Part shown: positions 15,456 through 24,374 of the stretch, one piece after another
Position numbering within the stretch: position 1 is the first letter of the stretch
How the letters are laid out: each line of letters opens with the position of its first letter
Source: Candidatus Fermentibacterota bacterium
Lineage (GTDB): Bacteria; Fermentibacterota; Fermentibacteria; Fermentibacterales; Fermentibacteraceae
Assembly: GCA_002748705.1 (NCBI GenBank)
Contig: PDSZ01000015.1
Coordinates: 30,829-94,828, forward strand
Direction: 5' to 3'
DNA length: 64,000 bases
Notes under the pieces: model-generated
What the model was told of the DNA's origin: nothing
Database searches by the model: none
What the model saw: the letters and a program-made list of their open reading frames with translations, nothing else
Program-made: the position numbers and the translations under genes

Positions 15456-16928
15456 TCAGCCCCGGCCATGCATACCTGACCAGTCCAGTTTGACCCAAAG
15501 GACATCCAGTAACAAGCAGGCTTTCAGACTGTGATAAATCCTCATAAGGTATGAGGAAGCACCCTCCCTCAACAGCCTCTCAAGATTCATTACCAGGTAG
15601 ACCATGCTGATCACAGTCTCGCTCGTTTCCCGGAGCTTGGTCATTACCCGGTCGGTTGAATACCTCCGCTTACCTTCTCCTATCTTACCCTCTATTGCGT
15701 TCCTGATGCGCTCATCTTCATAGCGCTGTTGACGAAGTGCCTTCATTACCGCAGGGTCTTCAAAAGGACGACCGAGCTTGCGGCCGGAAATCCGTATCCC
15801 GCGATCCTTACAGAAACGCATGTTCTCTCGCGTCCGGTAGATCCGGTCAGCATGAACTGACTCAGGCCAGCAGCCGAACAGCCGGTGGTACTCCTTGATC
15901 TGACCGATCAGATCAAGACTCTCGTTGAAGTTGTCCCACTCTATCCGATGAATCATCGCAAGACCGGAGGAAAGCCCTATTGATACCTTTGCGCCAAACT
16001 CCCAGACTGCTCCGGCTTTGTTTCGCTTGATGGGACGTACATGCGGCTGTGATATGCTTACTATGCGGTGGGGTATCGTCCGCTTTCTCTCATCATACAT
16101 CTCTTGCTGCTGACGGTATACCTCACGGATGACAAGCAGCTTTCTGTAAAGATCCAGATCCAGTACTCCAAAGCCAACTTCATCAAGCAGGGCATCCACA
16201 TGACCAAGATCCCTGCGCACATAGCCAAGCTGCTTCCTCATTGCCTTTCTGAGTTTTCTGCTGCCGGGCCGTCTGGTTTTCTGCAGGCTAAGGAAAGCTT
16301 TCCGTGCTCTCTTCCGGTAGGTCCGGGGCTTTGTGCTGCCCGGCTCCCGTTCCGAATGGAGTACATCAACCATCTTCTCAAGCAGCTCTCGCCCCTTGTT
16401 CAGCAGTTTCAGGTCTGTGGGGAATGTGATGTCAGCAGGGGTCGCTGTTGCATCAACGATCAACCGGCCTTTATTCACAAAGCCTCCATCATCACTGGAA
16501 GACGATTCATCATCTCTGTGGCGCTTGCGGGCGGCCAGGAGGATTCTCTCGTTTATCTCAGCTATGGCCTGTGCGGGAAATCTCTTCCTGAACCTGCAAA
16601 GCTGTGACTGATCCAACGGAGGCTTGATCTGGAACTCCTGCAATCCTAAGAACCACTGGAGGTAAGGATTCTCTCTGATCGTGTCCACTGTCTCCCTGTC
16701 TGTCAGACCAAGTTTCTCCTGGATCAGTATGGAACCGAACGCGAATCTGCCGGGGAGGGCTCGCTGTCCTTCTTTCTTTCTCCCGAGACTTCGAAGATAA
16801 ACTTCTTCCACGAAATCCCAGGGAACCAGCTTTGCCAGCTTGACCCATCTGTTCTCAGTATCCAGCGGTGTCCTGAATGGAGTCTTGAAGGCCTCAATTT
16901 CCAACTGACGGTTGTTATGCTGATACAA
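15456..16928 (-). CDS. IS5-superfamily DDE transposase
   Basis: Catalyses cut-and-paste or copy-type transposition of the surrounding IS. The protein is 490 aa from a TTG at 16928, chosen because GGAG lies 6 nt upstream and the resulting N-terminus (MYQHNNRQ...) matches related transposases. The frame is open to a second TTG at 16946. The N-terminal InsH-like region (DUF772) contains ENRWVKLAKLVPW and DRETVDTIRENPYLQWF. The catalytic triad is read as Asp in LIVDATATPADI, Asp in SVHADRIYRTREN, and Glu in IEGKIGEGKRRYSTDR. The frame is intact, so the element may still be active. A GTGCAT/ATGCAC stem-loop (16975-16990) lies just upstream. Confidence 0.92.
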   Translation of the reverse strand: MYQHNNRQLEIEAFKTPFRTPLDTENRWVKLAKLVPWDFVEEVYLRSLGRKKEGQRALPGRFAFGSILIQEKLGLTDRETVDTIRENPYLQWFLGLQEFQIKPPLDQSQLCRFRKRFPAQAIAEINERILLAARKRHRDDESSSSDDGGFVNKGRLIVDATATPADITFPTDLKLLNKGRELLEKMVDVLHSEREPGSTKPRTYRKRARKAFLSLQKTRRPGSRKLRKAMRKQLGYVRRDLGHVDALLDEVGFGVLDLDLYRKLLVIREVYRQQQEMYDERKRTIPHRIVSISQPHVRPIKRNKAGAVWEFGAKVSIGLSSGLAMIHRIEWDNFNESLDLIGQIKEYHRLFGCWPESVHADRIYRTRENMRFCKDRGIRISGRKLGRPFEDPAVMKALRQQRYEDERIRNAIEGKIGEGKRRYSTDRVMTKLRETSETVISMVYLVMNLERLLREGASSYLMRIYHSLKACLLLDVLWVKLDWSGMHGRG

Positions 16929-17036
16929 TTGAATCTCCAGGTGCAAGGGTTTTGAGCAAATGTGCTCATATTGCGTGCATTTCTATGCACCTAATATACC
17001 CTCATTCCGTTGCGCTGTAAAGGTTTAAAGCTTCAG

Positions 17037-17048
17037 CATCAAGCCCTA
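17037..17048. repeat. Right terminal inverted repeat of the IS
   Basis: CATCAAGCCCTA, the inverted copy of 15426-15437. Its last three bases (17046-17048) provide the TAG stop codon of the interrupted glycosidase gene. Confidence 0.85.
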
Positions 17049-18770
17049 GATACCTTCCGGAATACCCTCTGAGTCAAGGTTTATAGAGCTTTCTCCCTGT
17101 GGAAAGTGGATTTCGGAGAGAGAAAGCACAACTCTTCCTGAAATGTCTAAAAGATTCATGGAAACTGTTCCTGCTTTCTCCAGGTTCAGTTGAACCTGAA
17201 TCGGTCCGAAAGCAGGAACAGGGCTTGCAATCATTTTAAAACCGTATTGTTCCGGTTCAATACCTGAACCTTCAGGATGAATAACAAGACATGTAACACT
17301 GGCAGCAGGAACTGTTATGGTGAATGAATCTGAGGCTCCCCAGAGGTTTCCTTTGAACTGGACACCTGTTGTGCCGTTATGCGGAGCTTCCATGGGAGCG
17401 TCATTCTCAATACTCCAGACTTGGGCATACCCTGAAGAACAGTAACTGTGAAGGTAAATCTCTGTTTCAAAACTCTCTGTGAGATGCTTGTTCACCAGAA
17501 GCACAGCAAGCTTGCCGTCAGGCCTCAGGGCAGAATGAACATCAAGACCATATCCTCCACCGGACGCATCACTCTCAGAGAAAACCATGGTACCATACAT
17601 CTGCTGATTAAGAAGCTGCATAACATTTCCCGTTGCTCTTACGGACAGAGTGTCGCCTCTGATCATTCCGAAAGAAGTACCGGGATCGGTAGATGATCCT
17701 TCAAATACAGAATAGACACCTCCCATAGGGGTTCCATTCTCAGCAAGATGGCATGCGCAGTCAGCTATGAAAAGGCCGTCTATGTAGTTCCACCAGGTAA
17801 GATCCGAATACGAAACAAGAATATTGTACTCCATTATGCAAACAGGAAGAGGTACTCCCCCGTTGAATAATGTTACCAAATCAGTCATTTCCTGATACCA
17901 GCTGTCAAAGGCTTTAGGGCCTGAATCGGCAGAAGCCAGCCAGTCAATGTAGTCGGTTGTGTCAGGAGGGGTATTCTCCCATGTTCCAGCAGGATAGTAG
18001 TGAATATCCACCCAGTCAGTGTTACCCTGGCATACTTCAAGGGTTTCCTGCATCCATTCCAGATCATCGGAAAGCGATATAGTTGCAATGGCAAGAGGAA
18101 CAGGTGACGCATTTCTCATTGCATCGGCATAACTGTCTGCAAGCTGTGCATACTGATCTGCAGTGGCAAAAACAGAATCGGAATGATGCCACTGATCAAA
18201 GGGAATTCCGAAGTGTCTGTAAAGTGTTAAGTCGTATTCTTCAATCTCAAGAAGCAATCCCGATATGTCCGGCTCGTTGCCTATCTGCCAGTAAATAACA
18301 TTGTAGGGAGCAGGATGCCCACGCTGAGCTCTTATCTGGCCCATGGGGGTGTTCTGATGGCCATTGCAGTACTCAACCAGCCTGGATGCTTTTTCTGAAT
18401 CGTTTATCTGAAAATTTACTGAAAGAACAGGTTCAATTCCGTTCTCTTCACAGATGCCCAGAAAATCATCAAGGCTAGTCTGACAGTTTCCTGCTATGAT
18501 CAGCGTATCTGCAAAATCAAGGTAGAATGTTCCGTTGTAATTATTTCCTTCCCAGTCATAATACTCATTGGCAATACCGCCCATTCTGATCATGGGGATG
18601 CTGGTTTCACCGATAGCTTCAGACACACCTGCCAGAGGAACAAAATCTTCGTTAATCTCATCACCGGCACCGAACACAAAAGGCTGAACCTCTGCAAGAG
18701 GTGTATTGCACCAGACATTCACAGAGGCAGATAACAGAATACACGATAAGGCATTATTGAATATCCACAT
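17046..18770 (-). pseudogene. Secreted clan GH-A glycosidase with T9SS sorting domain, 3' end lost to IS
   Basis: A 574-aa secreted enzyme resembling GH51/GH39-type alpha-L-arabinofuranosidases. An N-terminal signal peptide is followed by a TIM barrel with acid/base Glu166 in YWQIGNEPDISG and probable nucleophile Glu314 in CIMEYNILVS. A beta-sandwich domain comes next, then from about residue 505 a type A T9SS sorting domain (SPVPAFGPIQVQL, LLDISGRVV). It stops at EGIPEGI, where homologues continue with about 20 more residues (Y-F-x-x-L...). The TAG stop lies inside the IS inverted repeat. The catalytic part is whole, but without a complete sorting domain the protein is probably not exported past the outer membrane. 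The start has an AGGAGGGG site 3-4 nt upstream. Confidence 0.75.
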
Positions 18771-19009
18771 AACCCCTCCTGAAACAGAACTATATTGTAC
18801 ATGCTGCCCTGGGCTGGACTATCAGCTATTACTCAGAACTGATTTGACACATACACAGCCCTTTATTACCGAGTCTTCTGTCCTTGTTTCGAACCCCTTT
18901 CAGCTCCTCATAATTACCTGGTATGCCGCTGAAATGTTTGGAGGTTTTACCCTTTCCCTCCTCTAACCTATTCACCAGTAAGAAGAACAGTCAAGGAGGA
19001 GAACAGTTC

Positions 19010-19459
19010 CTAAATCCCGTCTGAAGAAACCTCTTCAACCGCTGCTTCATCTGCTTTCCAGGCAGTGTATTTTTCAAGGTCTCGCCTTATCATGAAAAGA
19101 CATACTGACAGAACTGACGCATCATCAAGAAGGCCGATTCCAGGAATGAAATCCGGAACAATATCCATCGGATCAAGTATATAAAGAAGTGAAGTTGCAG
19201 CAGCGCCTATGGTCCACCAGGGCACCTCAGTATACCGCTTATTCCAGTAATCCCTGATGAGTTCAAAGAGGGTTCTGGCTTCATCTACAAACTTGCCCAG
19301 TGGTCCGCTTAACTTTCTTTTTATCTTCTTTTCCTGTCTCAGAACCTTTTTCAGGTCCTCTGGAGTTACCTCCTCGCCGCCTTCTTCAATTATTCTTCTT
19401 GCGTCATCGTGTGAAATACCAGTGTTATTCAATAGTTTCCTCCTTTCTTGTGAAGCCAT
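19010..19459 (-). CDS. YkvA family protein (DUF1232)
   Basis: 149 aa. The DUF1232 core at about 80-125 reads LLYILDPMDIVPDFIPGIG followed by a hydrophobic helix with DDASVLSVCLFMI. The N-terminal half is charged and probably helical. The biochemical role of this family is unknown; members are small, membrane-associated proteins. The ATG directly follows the stop of the lipoprotein gene upstream (TAAATG), so the two are likely co-transcribed. Confidence 0.8.
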   Translation of the reverse strand: MASQERRKLLNNTGISHDDARRIIEEGGEEVTPEDLKKVLRQEKKIKRKLSGPLGKFVDEARTLFELIRDYWNKRYTEVPWWTIGAAATSLLYILDPMDIVPDFIPGIGLLDDASVLSVCLFMIRRDLEKYTAWKADEAAVEEVSSDGI

Positions 19460-19930
19460 TTAAGCAGTAATCAGAAACGGCCCGTGTTCTGTGGCATGCT
19501 CGGTAAAGCAGTGAGCACAAGCGCTGAAAGTCATCCCAAATACAGCTTCTTCAACTGTGCCGCCACTGATACAATGTGTGCAGGAGTCCAGATAACAATT
19601 TATCTTTGGGAACAGGTCAAGGTCGCCATTCATTGTAAGCCCCAGCACCCGGTTTTCTGAATTGTCAACTTTCTGATACTCAAAACCATTATCGGTTACA
19701 GCAGTATCAAAAGTCCATCCGACAGAGTTGTCGCGGTGTTCATAGAAATCATAATTCATAATGGCAATCAGATCCTTCACAGAACAGCTATTAACGGTAA
19801 AAACAATTCTATTACTATCGTCAGTGGAACCAGACCAGTTTCCCTGCTTAATCACCTGACTTCCATCAGGATCTTTGCCGCATACTGAAAGTGTCAGCAA
19901 AGCGCAGCAGACACCAGACAGAATTCTCAT
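19460..19930 (-). CDS. Hypothetical Cys-rich lipoprotein
   Basis: 156 aa, function not recognised. The N-terminus MRILSGVCCALLTLSVCGK is a plausible lipoprotein signal with Cys17 as anchor. The C-terminal third has a compact set of cysteines (CYLDSCTHC, SACAHC) that could form disulfides or bind metal. It is immediately upstream of the YkvA gene. No homologue comes to mind, so the call rests on signal peptide and intact frame. Confidence 0.6.
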   Translation of the reverse strand: MRILSGVCCALLTLSVCGKDPDGSQVIKQGNWSGSTDDSNRIVFTVNSCSVKDLIAIMNYDFYEHRDNSVGWTFDTAVTDNGFEYQKVDNSENRVLGLTMNGDLDLFPKINCYLDSCTHCISGGTVEEAVFGMTFSACAHCFTEHATEHGPFLITA

Positions 19931-20286
19931 GAAACATCATCTCCGGTTCAGTTAAGGCATTGCATTATACAATATCTGTCCGGTTTTTCAAAGAACTTCC
20001 GGAATTGATTGGTTTCAATCTTTAAAACACCAGCATTTTAATTCTTCCATGTATGCAATCGTCTGTTCAAGCTCATCACTTCAGGTATGATATCGCCTTT
20101 CCTCCTGTAAGAAACAGGACGACGATTTGATAGCAGAAGACACTCATTGGGAATCTTAAAGCCCCTGATTCAGACAGTGCGTTTTTTTCGGAATCAGCTC
20201 GAATCCAGTTGATAGCCCGCTATCGCCCTCCAGACAAGTTACCAACCAGTCAGGCAGGCTTGAAAGATAATGCTAGATAATATCTG
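19931..20286. other. 356-bp intergenic region, no gene seen
   Basis: Lies upstream of the lipoprotein gene and downstream of the NusG_II gene, both minus strand. It should hold the lipoprotein promoter. It contains repeat copy B and a small perfect stem-loop GATAGC-CC-GCTATC at 20211-20224. No convincing reading frame is seen. Confidence 0.5.
20180..20252. repeat. Dispersed intergenic repeat, copy B
   Basis: Shares CAGCTCGAATCCA (20195-20207) and CGCCCTCC with 14493-14556, both downstream of a T-rich run. This copy has an extra stem-loop (GATAGC/GCTATC) between the two blocks. Confidence 0.45.
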
Positions 20287-20640
20287 TTAATATGAGATAA
20301 CATCTGTTTTCGATTCCGTTCCATTACCGAGTATCTGTATGAAGACTCTGTTGGGCATGCATGCGGACAACTGACCTGTTTCTTTCAGCCAGCCGGCTTG
20401 AACACAAAGGCGGTTGGGACAGTCTGAAGCTGTTATTGCCGCCGTTCCATCTTTTATCTCAATGACAACCTGGCCTCTGGTAACAACAGTATCGCAGGAA
20501 AGGAACAGTGTGTCCTCACTCTGTTCAGATACAACTCTCAGGCATTCAGGTTCACCTCTGCTTCTGCTGCCTGATGATGCCCAGAAAACAGTCACTCCTG
20601 CAATAACGAGCAGGATTATAAGATCAGCAGGCTTAAACAT
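20287..20640 (-). CDS. NusG_II (DUF1312) domain membrane-anchored protein
   Basis: 117 aa. One N-terminal membrane helix (LIILLVIAGVTVFWA) is followed by a periplasmic NusG domain II-like fold: VVIEIKDGTAAITASDCPN, then LCVQAGWLKETGQL and C-M-P-N-R-V-F-I-Q-I. The conserved Cys pair (D-C-P-N ... S-A-C-M-P-N) typifies the family. Such proteins are often encoded beside ApbE flavinyltransferases and Rnf or extracellular-electron-transfer genes, and an ApbE gene is two genes upstream here. Start overlaps the radical SAM gene by 8 nt. Confidence 0.85.
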   Translation of the reverse strand: MFKPADLIILLVIAGVTVFWASSGSRSRGEPECLRVVSEQSEDTLFLSCDTVVTRGQVVIEIKDGTAAITASDCPNRLCVQAGWLKETGQLSACMPNRVFIQILGNGTESKTDVISY

Positions 20641-21442
20641 TCCCTGAAATCACATCTGAAAGGTGCTCCCTGAACAGGGAGACAGTTCGTTCAAGAAGGG
20701 AAACCGGAGTTGCCTGAATATCCATTCTGTATTCGGGAAAGTACCTGAGCACATGAAGCGGAGTATCAGGCCCTGCATTCTCCGCTATCCATATGGCAGC
20801 CTCTCTTACTTCACCTGGATAATCATTCATTCCAGGTATGAGAAGCCAGGTCAGTTCCAGGTGACAGTGACTTTCTGCAACCTGTTTTACAGAGTTAAGC
20901 ACAGTGCTCAGATCCCCACCGCATACATCCCTGTAGAAACTGTTAGTAAAAGCCTTAAGATCTATGTTCCAGGCATCGGTTACCTGTATCAGCTCCCTCA
21001 GAGGATCAGGATTCACATATCCATTGGAAACCATCACAGTGTAACCTCCTCCCGATCTCACAAGAGGAGCAGTGTCCAGTATGTATTCGTACCAGAGAAC
21101 AGGTTCAGTGTAGGTAAAGGCAAGACCGTCGCTCTTCGAGAGAGCTGCTTGTGCAAGTTCCTCCGGAGAAAGGTATACGGTTCTTACCTGATGCTGGCTG
21201 CTCCGCCAGTTCTGGCAGTTCATGCATGAGAGATTGCAGCCGTTGGGGCCTGTGGAGAGGACCTTTGTGCCAGGTTTAAATCTGCTGAGAGGTTTCTTTT
21301 CCACCGGATCAACTGCCAGTCCGATACATCTTCCGTATTGGGGATTACCTGCTCCCCTTACCCTGCACAAACCCATTGGATGTTTCTCAGTGAATACACA
21401 TTTTCTTGGGCAGATAAAGCATGTTTTCTCTACTCTGCCCAT
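20633..21442 (-). CDS. Radical SAM protein, AmmeMemoRadiSam (AmrS) type
   Basis: 269 aa. The radical SAM cluster motif is CNLSCMNCQNW (about residue 69). An additional N-terminal cysteine set, CFICPRKC, and G-L-C-R-V-R are typical of AmrS-like pyruvate-formate-lyase-activase relatives. Further markers are GLAFTYTEPVLWYEY and WNIDLKAF, then LIPGMND and HVLRYFPEYRM. The substrate of this family is unknown. It usually associates with Memo and AMMECR1 proteins, neither of which is seen here. It overlaps ApbE by 13 nt and the NusG_II gene by 8 nt, forming a tight operon. Confidence 0.88.
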   Translation of the reverse strand: MGRVEKTCFICPRKCVFTEKHPMGLCRVRGAGNPQYGRCIGLAVDPVEKKPLSRFKPGTKVLSTGPNGCNLSCMNCQNWRSSQHQVRTVYLSPEELAQAALSKSDGLAFTYTEPVLWYEYILDTAPLVRSGGGYTVMVSNGYVNPDPLRELIQVTDAWNIDLKAFTNSFYRDVCGGDLSTVLNSVKQVAESHCHLELTWLLIPGMNDYPGEVREAAIWIAENAGPDTPLHVLRYFPEYRMDIQATPVSLLERTVSLFREHLSDVISGNV

Positions 21443-22419
21443 GGAACCGCACCGAATTCATGAACCTCACATGAACCATCATATTCTTCTGTTATAATGA
21501 TCATACTCTGAAAGAGTTCCCTTGAGAAACCCTCTGCTTTTATCGGGCCGGCCACAGCTGCAGCAGTTGCCATACCGTCAGCAGCTGCACAGTTATCCGC
21601 TACTACTGTGGCCCCTGCAGCCTCTATTGAAGGGTATCCTGTACTGCTGTTCAGCAGATGACTATAACGGACTCCATTCTCTATGAAGAAGCACTCGTAG
21701 TCACCGCTTGTGGCAACAGCTCCCTGGGTGATGGCGATTATTCCAGCCAGAGAGTCTTCTCTGGGGTGCCTTACTCCCACATTCCATGTTCTTCCGGTAA
21801 GGCTTCCGCAGCGAATCTCTCCGCCTGCTTCAACCAGGCACTCTTCTGCACCCATCTCCATAATCAGCTCCCAGGTTCTGTCCACAGCATATCCTTTGGC
21901 AACAGCTCCGAAATCAAGAAGAGCGCCTCTCTGAAGATAAACAGAATCAATGCCCACTGAGACCATTCTATTCCATCCTGTCAACTGAAGCGCCTCCTGT
22001 ATTGCAGAGGAATCTGGAACAGCCCCGGCTTCAGGAAAGCCCCACAGTTCCACCAGAAGCCCGAGGGAAGGATCAAAATAGCCGTCTGTCGCTTGAAACA
22101 GGGTATCTGACAAGAGTATCAGATGACCCAGTTCTGTATCAAGAGATGCGCTGTTTTCAGTATTCAGATCATGCACAGCTCCTGTGTAACTGAATCGCCC
22201 CAGTTCCCTGTCCAGATAACGAAGCAGAGAGTCGGCACAATGGAACATTGCAGGAAGATTTTCTTCTTCAGATGTGATTATTACAGTGGCAAAGGTTCCC
22301 AGCACAGGAAAAGTTTTTTGCTCCTGAACCACAGAAGGCTGATGAAATCGGAAGAGCAAGGATGCTGCAAGGGAAATAACCAGCAGCGCCAGAAGTATTC
22401 GAGGAGGAATACCCCTCAT
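21430..22419 (-). CDS. apbE: FAD:protein FMN transferase (ApbE)
   Basis: Transfers FMN from FAD onto Thr/Ser of target proteins on the outer face of the inner membrane. The protein is 329 aa with an N-terminal membrane anchor (IPPRILLALLVISLAASLLF). Family motifs are GTFATVIITS, GYFDPSLGLLVELWGF, LDFGAVAKGYAVD, RYSHLLNSSTGYP and the metal-site ADGMATAAAV near the C-terminus. The flavinylated target is not in the window; candidates would carry an FMN-binding or (D/S)GA(S/T)AT-type motif. Its tight linkage with NusG_II suggests a redox system. Confidence 0.93.
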   Translation of the reverse strand: MRGIPPRILLALLVISLAASLLFRFHQPSVVQEQKTFPVLGTFATVIITSEEENLPAMFHCADSLLRYLDRELGRFSYTGAVHDLNTENSASLDTELGHLILLSDTLFQATDGYFDPSLGLLVELWGFPEAGAVPDSSAIQEALQLTGWNRMVSVGIDSVYLQRGALLDFGAVAKGYAVDRTWELIMEMGAEECLVEAGGEIRCGSLTGRTWNVGVRHPREDSLAGIIAITQGAVATSGDYECFFIENGVRYSHLLNSSTGYPSIEAAGATVVADNCAAADGMATAAAVAGPIKAEGFSRELFQSMIIITEEYDGSCEVHEFGAVPWAE

Positions 22420-22710
22420 TCAGTATCTGTTGTCCTCTGCTCCGTAACGGGAATGATAACTGCAGAACTCAGAACCGGCAGTTGCAGGCTTGCCGCATAT
22501 TCGGCATTTTCTGCCGCTGCCCTGTACAGTTCTGGTTTTGGGTCTTTTGCCGGGAATGAGAAACTCAACACCACGCAGAAGCAGTGCAAAACCTATAAAA
22601 AAGATGCCAGCCTTGCCCAATACCCAGAAACCGCTTTCAGGGCCAAAATAGAAAGCACAGTTCCACATTACGATTCCAGACATCCACAGAAAATGCTCAA
22701 ATGCTCTCAT
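22420..22710 (-). CDS. Small two-helix membrane protein with zinc-ribbon tail
   Basis: 96 aa, not recognised. Two predicted membrane helices (about 8-25 and 33-52) precede a basic linker and a C-terminal CRICGKPATAGSEFCSYH that looks like a treble-clef or zinc-ribbon fragment (C-x2-C-x9-C-x2-H). Its stop lies immediately before the apbE start, so it is probably in the apbE operon. Confidence 0.65.
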   Translation of the reverse strand: MRAFEHFLWMSGIVMWNCAFYFGPESGFWVLGKAGIFFIGFALLLRGVEFLIPGKRPKTRTVQGSGRKCRICGKPATAGSEFCSYHSRYGAEDNRY

Positions 22711-22724
22711 TAATCACCTTCCCA

Positions 22725-23498
22725 TCAGAGCAAGTCGGTGAAGCTGATAATATGGTTCACAGCGAGAATACCTATACCCGCTTCCTGATAGTCTTCGGTA
22801 AATAGTAGTACAGCTCCTGCAGCCTCAACCAGAATATTTACTACAGGCACACCAATTCCGGAACTCATCTGCCCCCAGCCTGGAAGTATAAGGGACTTCC
22901 ATGCATGGTTCTCCTGAACAACCACCTCTACAGGTTCAGGAAGATCAGGTGCTGCATGTATTTCAGGAAGAGGGCTCATGTTAACCACTGGAAATCCCAG
23001 TGTGCCCACCTCAACTTCCCTTACTGGAGTAACTGCCCAAAAGTCCCCATAGGAGATATCTCCTGCCAGAAGACTGTCCATCCTTGAAAGAGGAACTGAT
23101 ACAGATATCCAGCCCATCTCGTCTCCGGTTATGAAATCCGCCTGAATGGCAGTTATTCCTCCGGAGCCGTGTCTGTCCATGTTATCTCTGATACTCTGAA
23201 AGAAATGCTTGATAATCATGTTATCAAGGCTTGCAGAGTAACATACCTGACCGTCAAGAACCACCTCTGAGAAAGTGGCAGTATCAGCAAGAAGAGAATG
23301 CCTTGTACAGGTAACGCTGATACCTGCACGGGCTGCTATCTGAAGCGTGGTAACTCCATCCATAGAAAGAGTTTTGATGCTGAAAACACTGATTCCCGGC
23401 GTGCCGCCCACCAGATCCTGAACTATTCCGAATTCCAGAGGAGTCTGTGCTGCTCCTGCAACGGCAAGAATAAATATTAGTATTGCTGAGAACTTCAC
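22725..23498 (-). CDS. Secreted protein with C-terminal DUF5683-like segment
   Basis: 257 aa with a signal peptide (KFSAILIFILAVAGAAQ). The middle is a beta-rich region of unknown type. Near residue 205 it has WKSLILPGWGQMSSG followed by hydrophobic helices, the pattern of DUF5683-type proteins. Function unknown. It sits 12 nt downstream of the M19 dipeptidase gene and 14 nt upstream of the small zinc-ribbon gene, so it is in a run of same-strand genes. Confidence 0.6.
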   Translation of the reverse strand: MKFSAILIFILAVAGAAQTPLEFGIVQDLVGGTPGISVFSIKTLSMDGVTTLQIAARAGISVTCTRHSLLADTATFSEVVLDGQVCYSASLDNMIIKHFFQSIRDNMDRHGSGGITAIQADFITGDEMGWISVSVPLSRMDSLLAGDISYGDFWAVTPVREVEVGTLGFPVVNMSPLPEIHAAPDLPEPVEVVVQENHAWKSLILPGWGQMSSGIGVPVVNILVEAAGAVLLFTEDYQEAGIGILAVNHIISFTDLL

Positions 23499-23510
23499 CT
23501 GAATCCTCCG

Positions 23511-24374
23511 TCAGTCTTCTTTATTCAGCTTGAAAAATCTCTGCCAGTTTTCACCGGCAACTTTCTTTATGTCCTCTTCCGGCCAGCCACGATTTACAAA
23601 TGCGTCTATGACCTGCTTCCAGCTTTCGGCTCCGCTGATTCCCCCGGGAAGAGCATCCACTCCGTCAAAATCGCTTCCAAAGGCCACTGTTTCCAGAGAG
23701 GTCAGTTCAGCAATGTATTCAACATGGTTCACAATAGCCTCAATGGTGGCATCTTCTCTGTTATCCGCAAGGAAGTCAGGTACAAAGGTAACTCCCACAA
23801 CACCTCCCCTGGCAGCAATTTCCCTAAGGTCTTCGTCAGGCAGATTCCTGTTCATACCTGTACAGAGAGCCCTGGCGTTACAGTGTGTGGCGCAGACGGG
23901 AAACCCAAGCTTCATAAGGCTTTTTCGTGACCTGTCATTAAGATGAGACACATCAAGAGCAGTTCCCTCTGAATGAAGCCTTACCGCAAGCCTTTTTCCT
24001 TCTTCAGTCAGGTTCATGGAAGAGCCAATACCCCCTGCATAGGGATTATCTCCGTTCCATGTAAGGCTGGCTACAAGTGGAACTGCAGGAATACTCCATC
24101 CTTCATATATTGCAAGACAGCCCTCAAGGGCAAAGTGCAGAACAGGTTTCTCAGTTGCCTGCAACTCTCTGAAAAAAGCTGCGCTTCTGTTCCATACCTC
24201 TTTTTCATTCCCTCTGTGTGCTTCACAGCATACAGCCATTATCTGATGGCTGACACCGGATTCCAGAAGCCTTGGCAAATCAAGATGAAAATCATCCCTG
24301 CCATGAATAAACTCATCGGCAGAACTAAGTCTTGCAAGGGTATCACAATGGGCATCAACAATACTGACTCTCAT
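23511..24374 (-). CDS. Dipeptidase, peptidase M19 (renal dipeptidase) family
   Basis: Zinc dipeptidase, 287 aa, cytoplasmic (no signal). Metal-binding and family motifs are VDAHCDTL at the N-terminus, FALEGCLAIYEG, VASLTWNGDNPYAGG, TALDVSHLND, PVCATHCNARALC, NRNLPDEDLREIAARGGVVG and FGSDFDGVDALPGG. Family members cleave dipeptides, including D-amino-acid-containing ones. It is shorter than many M19 proteins but has all the catalytic blocks. The start overlaps the stop of the small membrane-protein gene by 4 nt. Confidence 0.92.
   Translation of the reverse strand: MRVSIVDAHCDTLARLSSADEFIHGRDDFHLDLPRLLESGVSHQIMAVCCEAHRGNEKEVWNRSAAFFRELQATEKPVLHFALEGCLAIYEGWSIPAVPLVASLTWNGDNPYAGGIGSSMNLTEEGKRLAVRLHSEGTALDVSHLNDRSRKSLMKLGFPVCATHCNARALCTGMNRNLPDEDLREIAARGGVVGVTFVPDFLADNREDATIEAIVNHVEYIAELTSLETVAFGSDFDGVDALPGGISGAESWKQVIDAFVNRGWPEEDIKKVAGENWQRFFKLNKED

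Larger units (their letters stand above)
15426..17048 (-). mobile_element. Complete IS5-superfamily (IS1182-like) insertion sequence
   Basis: A 1.62-kb element bounded by perfect 12-bp terminal inverted repeats (TAGGGCTTGATG at 15426-15437 and its complement at 17037-17048) around one DDE transposase gene. The 4-bp steps at the ends are TTAG on the left and CTAG on the right, close to the YTAR targets of IS5-type elements but not an identical duplication. The two flanks belong to different genes, so the element is not sitting in a simple, single insertion site. Confidence 0.85.

Noticed and set aside
18771..19009. Possible gene or RNA between glycosidase and YkvA genes
   Set aside because: No start, motif or fold seen; a TACAAT at 18794-18799 on the minus strand could be the glycosidase -10 but lacks a -35.
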